A stretch of 10,347 nt of DNA from Bacteroidia bacterium (GTDB lineage: Bacteria; Bacteroidota; Bacteroidia; NS11-12g; UBA9320). A program made the translations under genes and the position numbers. This document shows, in pieces, positions 6,629 to 10,347 of the stretch. The stretch is from NCBI GenBank assembly GCA_022425465.1, contig JAKMFK010000111.1:1-10347 (forward strand), read 5' to 3'. Under the pieces are notes generated by a model. That model saw only the letters and a list, made by a program, of their open reading frames with translations, was not told the origin of the DNA and did no database searches. Every line of letters begins with the position of its first letter. Within the stretch, counting starts at the first letter, position 1.

Positions 6629-8113
6629 CTACTTATCTAATCGAATTGCATAAGCTTCTTTATTACCTTCAGAAGTTACTCCTTCTATGAGGACAGCTCC
6701 ATCTTTCTGATCAAATGCCTTTTCTGCATCAGAAGTAGTATAAATGGGTGTTTTATCGATATGAGTAATTACAAAACCTTCAGGAATTCCCTTTGTTTTC
6801 AACTGTCCATTACCCAGCTTTGCTATTTTGACACCATTGCGAATCTTAAGTGATAAACGCTCATCTCTACTGATATTTTCAATCTCAGCACCGAGTATCT
6901 TTTTCTCCTCTCGCTTAACCTCGTTTACGATTTTACTAGATCCGTCCTTTGATAAAAGTATAGCTTCAATTGTTTTTTTCTTATCATCTCTCAAAACGAG
7001 AACATTGATTTTATCGCCGGGATGATATTTGCTAATCTGCTCTTGAAGTTCAGAAGACTTATTGACAAATTCATCATCTATTTTTAGAATAACATCACCA
7101 TCTTTTATGCCTGCTTTATCAGCACTACCACCCTCTGAAACCGCTGGCACATATACTCCATTTAGACTATCTAGTCCTTTTTCGTCAGCCAACTCTTGAG
7201 TAATATCTTGAATTCGAACACCTAAAATGGCTCTTTTAACCTCTCCATAATCTTTCAAATCTGAAATAATCTTTTTGGCTAAATTGATGGGTATAGCAAA
7301 TGAATAACCAGAGTAAGAACCTGTCTGAGATGCAATAGCTGTATTAATTCCAATCAATTCCCCTTTCGTATTAACAAGTGCTCCACCGCTATTACCAGGG
7401 TTGACTGCAGCATCGGTCTGAATGAAATTTTCAATAGCATATTCCCCGCCTCGTTGACGTAACAAGTTAATATTCCTACCCTTTGCACTTACTATACCAG
7501 CAGTGACTGTACTAGTTAAATTGAAAGGATTTCCAACAGCAACCACCCACTCACCAATGTTTAACTCATCACTGTTGCCCAAATTAAGGTAAGGTAAATC
7601 CGATTCTTCAATCTTCAATAGAGCCAAATCAGTTTCTGGGTCAACCCCAAGAACTTCAGCAACATAAGTCCGCTTGTCATCCAAGACCACCTCCACTTTA
7701 TCTGCATTGTCTACCACATGATTATTTGTAACAATGAATCCATCACTATTAATTACTACTCCAGAACCAGATGCTTGTTGTGGAGCTCCTCCCTGGTCTG
7801 GAAACCTAAAACCTGGCCCAAAAAAATCTTCAAACGGACTCATAGACTGACCTCTAGGTGTGCTTTTGACAAGTGTTTTGATATGTACTACTGCCGGAGT
7901 AGCTATTTCAGAAACCGACACAAAATCAAATGCAATGGGTGCATCTGACATTTTTTCAGCCAATGTAAACTTGGCATTCTGATGTAAGCTAAAATTTTTG
8001 GAGGTTTCTTTTTCTGTGAACATTTGATTTAAACCTAATGCTATCAAACCACCCAATGTACCAATGGCAATTAATACCAATACTTTCTTAAAATTAATAC
8101 TAGTTGTGTTCAT
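6629..8113 (-). CDS. HtrA/DegP-DegQ family periplasmic serine endoprotease (Do-like)
   Basis: Envelope quality-control protease/chaperone that degrades misfolded periplasmic proteins. The 494 residues contain an N-terminal membrane or signal segment (about 9-29), a trypsin-like domain (about 65-285) with the triad His132 (T-N-N-H-V-V), Asp162 (E-T-D-L-A-L-L) and Ser242 (P-G-N-S-G-G-A), and two PDZ domains (about 297-388 and 408-490). Two PDZ domains fit DegP/DegQ rather than one-PDZ DegS. The segment at 85-115, rich in Phe, Gly and Pro, is in the position of the DegP/DegQ LA loop. No cleavable Ala-x-Ala site is obvious after the hydrophobic segment, so it may stay anchored. It is divergent from an ECF sigma/anti-sigma operon, suggesting envelope-stress control. 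DegP and DegQ cannot be separated by sequence alone, so I give no symbol. Confidence 0.95.
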   Translation of the reverse strand: MNTTSINFKKVLVLIAIGTLGGLIALGLNQMFTEKETSKNFSLHQNAKFTLAEKMSDAPIAFDFVSVSEIATPAVVHIKTLVKSTPRGQSMSPFEDFFGPGFRFPDQGGAPQQASGSGVVINSDGFIVTNNHVVDNADKVEVVLDDKRTYVAEVLGVDPETDLALLKIEESDLPYLNLGNSDELNIGEWVVAVGNPFNLTSTVTAGIVSAKGRNINLLRQRGGEYAIENFIQTDAAVNPGNSGGALVNTKGELIGINTAIASQTGSYSGYSFAIPINLAKKIISDLKDYGEVKRAILGVRIQDITQELADEKGLDSLNGVYVPAVSEGGSADKAGIKDGDVILKIDDEFVNKSSELQEQISKYHPGDKINVLVLRDDKKKTIEAILLSKDGSSKIVNEVKREEKKILGAEIENISRDERLSLKIRNGVKIAKLGNGQLKTKGIPEGFVITHIDKTPIYTTSDAEKAFDQKDGAVLIEGVTSEGNKEAYAIRLDK

Positions 8114-8151
8114 ACCTTATTTTTTCGATTAACTGTTCAACAAATTTTATT

Positions 8152-8177
8152 CCAAAATGGTTATAACTAACTTTTGG
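8152..8177. promoter_or_regulatory. Interrupted dyad in the htrA / sigma-factor divergent spacer
   Basis: CCAAAA (8152-8157) and TTTTGG (8172-8177) form a perfect 6-bp inverted repeat across 14 bases, with an 8-bp perfect palindrome GTTATAAC (8160-8167) lying almost at the same centre. It lies about 40-65 bases upstream of the htrA start. A two-fold regulator site is possible. A transcribed hairpin would be weak. Confidence 0.3.
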
Positions 8178-8189
8178 CCAATAATTTTA

Positions 8190-8197
8190 TAGATTTG
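8190..8197 (+). promoter_or_regulatory. Candidate -7 box (TAGATTTG) upstream of the sigma-factor operon
   Basis: TAGATTTG is a full match to TAnnTTTG. The only upstream TTTG (8173-8176) is 13 bases away, shorter than the usual 17-23, and forms part of the nearby dyad. Transcription from here would leave a leader of about 95 bases before the ATG at 8298. The rest of the 184-base spacer (8114-8297) holds no gene and no clear htrA promoter. Confidence 0.3.
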
Positions 8198-8297
8198 AAA
8201 CATCTTAATTAAAAACCATGATTCAAACGAGCAATATTTTAAATATCATATCAAATGATTTACCTTTATCGATTAAAAGGTATAAATAATCCATCAA

Positions 8298-8861
8298 ATG
8301 TTTGTTTTTGGAAAAATATCTGATGAATACATCGTAGAACGAATAAAATCTAACGATGAAAAAATTCTTTTACATCTTTATAAAGAATACCATAGCCTCA
8401 TTAAAAGTTTTATCATGAAGAATGGAGGTGACAACGAAAATATTGATGACATCGTTCAAGACACCATTATATCATTATGGAAAAATATACAAAAACCAAC
8501 ATTCTTATTGCATGCTAAACTATCAACCTATGTGATAGCTATAGCAAAAAATAAATGGTTTAGGGAGTTGAAAAAACGAAGTAAGTTTAGGCGTGTTGAC
8601 GCAACACATTCTAGAACAATAAAAGCATCTAATACCTCAAGTAATCCAGATCATGCTATTATCTTAAAAATTTTACAAGAGATGGACGAAACGTGTCGTA
8701 GATTACTTGCTTATTTTTATTTCGATGGACTTAACAATAAAAGTATTGCCGAGAAACTAAATTTCGCCAATGCAAATACGGTAAAAAGCAAAAAATATCA
8801 GTGTTTTAAAAAATTACAAGCTACTGTTCTTGAACAATATCAAAAAGACGACTTCATATGA
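8298..8861 (+). CDS. ECF-type RNA polymerase sigma factor (sigma-70 family)
   Basis: Short alternative sigma factor with only the sigma2 and sigma4 domains, 187 residues. Sigma2 spans about 25-93, including the core/-10 recognition helix D-I-V-Q-D-T-I-I-S-L-W at 51-61 and a T-Y-V-I-A-I-A-K-N-K stretch at 77-86. A loose, Ser/Thr-rich linker follows (about 100-118). Sigma4 spans about 120-176, with the HTH segment L-N-N-K-S-I-A-E-K-L at 145-154 and the recognition helix near 158-172. The next gene overlaps it by four bases (ATGA) and encodes a likely membrane anti-sigma factor, the usual arrangement for ECF pairs. Target promoters are unknown; the divergent htrA gene and the cotranscribed dapF are the natural first candidates. 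No clear Shine-Dalgarno precedes the ATG, as is common in Bacteroidota. Confidence 0.9.
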   Translation: MFVFGKISDEYIVERIKSNDEKILLHLYKEYHSLIKSFIMKNGGDNENIDDIVQDTIISLWKNIQKPTFLLHAKLSTYVIAIAKNKWFRELKKRSKFRRVDATHSRTIKASNTSSNPDHAIILKILQEMDETCRRLLAYFYFDGLNNKSIAEKLNFANANTVKSKKYQCFKKLQATVLEQYQKDDFI

Positions 8862-9952
8862 ATATTGATCAAAAAACATATGAACTTATCAATTCATACT
8901 TATCTGGAGAGTTGAATGGTCGTAAGCTAGACGCTTTTAAGGCTAGACTAAAAAAAGAGGAGGATTTACGAAACAAAGTAGAACTCCAGCAGGCTATTAT
9001 TGATGGTATTAAAGAAGTCCGAACTCAAGAACTCAAAGATTTCATCAATAAAAACATTGCAAAAGAAAAAAAAATACAAAGCCCTGTCTTTACGACCGGA
9101 CTTTCAATTGCTGCCTCGATTGGAATAATTTTGGTCATCTTTTTTTCGATAAAACCATTTATCAATAAGAAATCAACGATAGGTCGCAACAAGAGTGATG
9201 TAGATAGCTCAAATTCTGCTTTTAGTCTTAATGAAAAACACCAAAACAGCTTGGTCAACACTGATTCAGCCGTTGATCAAAAAAAATCATTAGATACGCA
9301 ACTGATTGCAAAAGCTCCGACATTAGAACAAGTACTTATCGAAAAAGAACTAGGTGATAAAAAGGCACTGGAAGATGAGATTGAAAATGAAATTGAAGAG
9401 GTGATGTTGTCGGGTAATGAAGATTTAGCAGCAGATGACCTCAATGAAGAACATTCCAAAGCAAGTATAGATAAACTAATTAAAAATGTAAAATCAACTA
9501 CTAATAACACGCTGTCAACTAAAAGCAATCAAATAAGGAATGATTCTATCGTTCAAAAAGATCAATTACTAGCATCATCAAATGTAAATATCAAATTGCT
9601 CTCAAACACTGAAGAAAGAGATGACATAAAAACTACGTCTAATCCAGACAATGAATTGACGGATAATAGTGAGGCTAAACGTGTAAAATCTAGGAAAAAA
9701 AACCGAATAAAAAAACCTACTATTCGAGTTGAATTTTGGGAGAGTGTGGTTGGTTTTAATGGGTATAAGTATGACGGAACTACCTTAGAATTGTATGGCG
9801 TTTCCCCAAATAAAAAAATCGCCCTGTCATCTTTAGAAAACAGATTATACCTCAAAAAAGGCACCCAATATTATAGTATAATAAAAGGTAATAGAACCCA
9901 AAAGTTCACACCCATTACTAACTCTATACTGATAACATTACTTAATGAATAA
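8858..9952 (+). CDS. Single-pass membrane protein, probable anti-sigma factor with long periplasmic region
   Basis: Function is inferred, not recognised from a named family. In the 364 residues I see a cytosolic head (1-75) with the pattern Y-L-S-G-E-L-N at 14-20 followed by a helical stretch to about 60, as in many Bacteroidota anti-sigma proteins. One membrane segment follows (about 78-98), then a long low-complexity Asn/Ser/Asp/Glu/Lys-rich region (about 102-273) with an acidic patch at 163-199. A very basic patch lies at 274-286 (K-R-V-K-S-R-K-K-N-R-I-K-K). Last is a compact Tyr-, Gly- and beta-rich C-terminal domain (about 288-364, with V-E-F-W-E-S and G-Y-K-Y-D-G). There is no zinc-binding HxxxCxxC motif. 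It overlaps the sigma gene by four bases and dapF by eight. A sigma-binding head plus a periplasmic sensor would explain the layout; a structural envelope protein is the alternative. Confidence 0.7.
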   Translation: MNIDQKTYELINSYLSGELNGRKLDAFKARLKKEEDLRNKVELQQAIIDGIKEVRTQELKDFINKNIAKEKKIQSPVFTTGLSIAASIGIILVIFFSIKPFINKKSTIGRNKSDVDSSNSAFSLNEKHQNSLVNTDSAVDQKKSLDTQLIAKAPTLEQVLIEKELGDKKALEDEIENEIEEVMLSGNEDLAADDLNEEHSKASIDKLIKNVKSTTNNTLSTKSNQIRNDSIVQKDQLLASSNVNIKLLSNTEERDDIKTTSNPDNELTDNSEAKRVKSRKKNRIKKPTIRVEFWESVVGFNGYKYDGTTLELYGVSPNKKIALSSLENRLYLKKGTQYYSIIKGNRTQKFTPITNSILITLLNE

Positions 9953-10347
9953 AGATAATATTCCATTTTATAAATACCAAGGAACTGGCAATGACTTTAT
10001 AATCATTAATGATTTGGATGGCCACCTATCGACTGAAGATATCATCAATTTATGTGATCGCAAATATGGTATAGGTGCGGATGGCATAATATTCATGAGT
10101 AAAACTAAAGACGTTGATTTCAAAATGATGTACTTCAATGCTGATGGATCAGAGAGTTTTTGTGGAAATGGAAGTAGATGTGCCGTGAAGCATGCTCAAT
10201 ACCTCGGTTGGATTTCTGGCCAGTGTATATTCACCTCTAATGATGGTGATCACGCTGCAGAGATCGATGAAGAAACGGTCAAACTAAAGATGCACGACGT
10301 TGATTTTATTGTTGTTGAGGATATGGGATATATTCTCAATACAGGTT
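9945..10347 (+). CDS. dapF: Diaminopimelate epimerase, 3' end cut by window
   Basis: Cofactor-independent racemase that converts LL- to meso-diaminopimelate, the last step before lysine and the cross-linking residue of peptidoglycan. The first 134 residues are visible. Family hallmarks are K-Y-Q-G-T-G-N-D-F at 10-18 (substrate-binding Asn16), C-D-R-K-Y-G-I-G-A-D-G at 37-47, and N-A-D-G-S-E-S-F-C-G-N-G-S-R-C at 65-79. Cys73 is the first of the two catalytic cysteines and has the same number as in the Haemophilus enzyme; the second (about 217) lies outside the window. The ATG at 9945 overlaps the end of the putative anti-sigma gene by eight bases, so it is the third gene of that operon and likely translationally coupled. 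Confidence 0.95.
   Translation, partial: MNKDNIPFYKYQGTGNDFIIINDLDGHLSTEDIINLCDRKYGIGADGIIFMSKTKDVDFKMMYFNADGSESFCGNGSRCAVKHAQYLGWISGQCIFTSNDGDHAAEIDEETVKLKMHDVDFIVVEDMGYILNTG

Noticed and set aside
6828..7948. Plus-strand open frames opposite htrA (6828-7025, 7718-7948)
   Set aside because: Both lie wholly antisense to intact HtrA domains and resemble no known protein.
8114..8297. Small RNA or riboswitch in the 184-base htrA / sigma spacer
   Set aside because: Only short AT-rich dyads are visible; there is no stable multi-helix fold or terminator within it.
9025..9864. Three consecutive minus-strand open frames (9025-9261, 9277-9528, 9562-9864) opposite the putative anti-sigma gene
   Set aside because: They are antisense to a well-supported gene, give Ser/Leu/Phe-rich translations typical of complementing Asn/Lys/Glu codons, and show no family motifs.

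Overview
The window looks like chromosomal DNA from a member of the Bacteroidota (Flavobacteriia/Cytophagia-like). The evidence is low GC, genes without clear Shine-Dalgarno sites, TAnnTTTG-type -7 boxes in two of the gaps, and Bacteroidota-style proteins (PBP2, a LexA-like S24 repressor, a short ECF sigma factor with a membrane-anchored partner). This rests on sequence style only; I cannot name a genus. No tRNA, rRNA, insertion sequence, CRISPR array or prophage structural gene was seen. Coding density is very high, and no gap reaches 300 bases.

Region 1 (1-5733, minus strand) is one compact operon read as mreB, mreC, mreD, mrdA (PBP2), rodA and an MBL-fold hydrolase gene cut by the window edge. 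Every junction overlaps, by 1 to 11 bases. The first five genes encode the core elongasome: the MreB actin scaffold, its MreC/MreD membrane linkers, the SEDS glycosyltransferase RodA and its partner transpeptidase PBP2.

Region 2 (5734-6610) is a 131-base divergent spacer with promoter-like boxes on both strands and two inverted pairs of the hexamer GATAAT. It is followed by a plus-strand gene for a two-domain repressor (HTH plus S24/LexA-type peptidase with an Ala-Gly cleavage site and Ser-Lys dyad). A strong bidirectional hairpin terminator closes this gene and serves the convergent htrA gene.

Region 3 (6611-10347) holds a DegP/DegQ-type periplasmic serine protease on the minus strand and, divergent from it across a 184-base spacer, a plus-strand operon. 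That operon encodes an ECF sigma factor, a single-pass membrane protein that is probably its anti-sigma factor, and diaminopimelate epimerase (dapF, truncated by the window edge). Both junctions overlap, by 4 and 8 bases.

Almost the whole window concerns the cell envelope: wall elongation, the meso-DAP precursor, periplasmic protein quality control and two candidate regulators (a LexA-like switch beside mreB, and an ECF sigma/anti-sigma pair beside htrA and dapF). No radically new system is evident. The most interesting features are the regulatory arrangements and the unusual periplasmic part of the putative anti-sigma factor.
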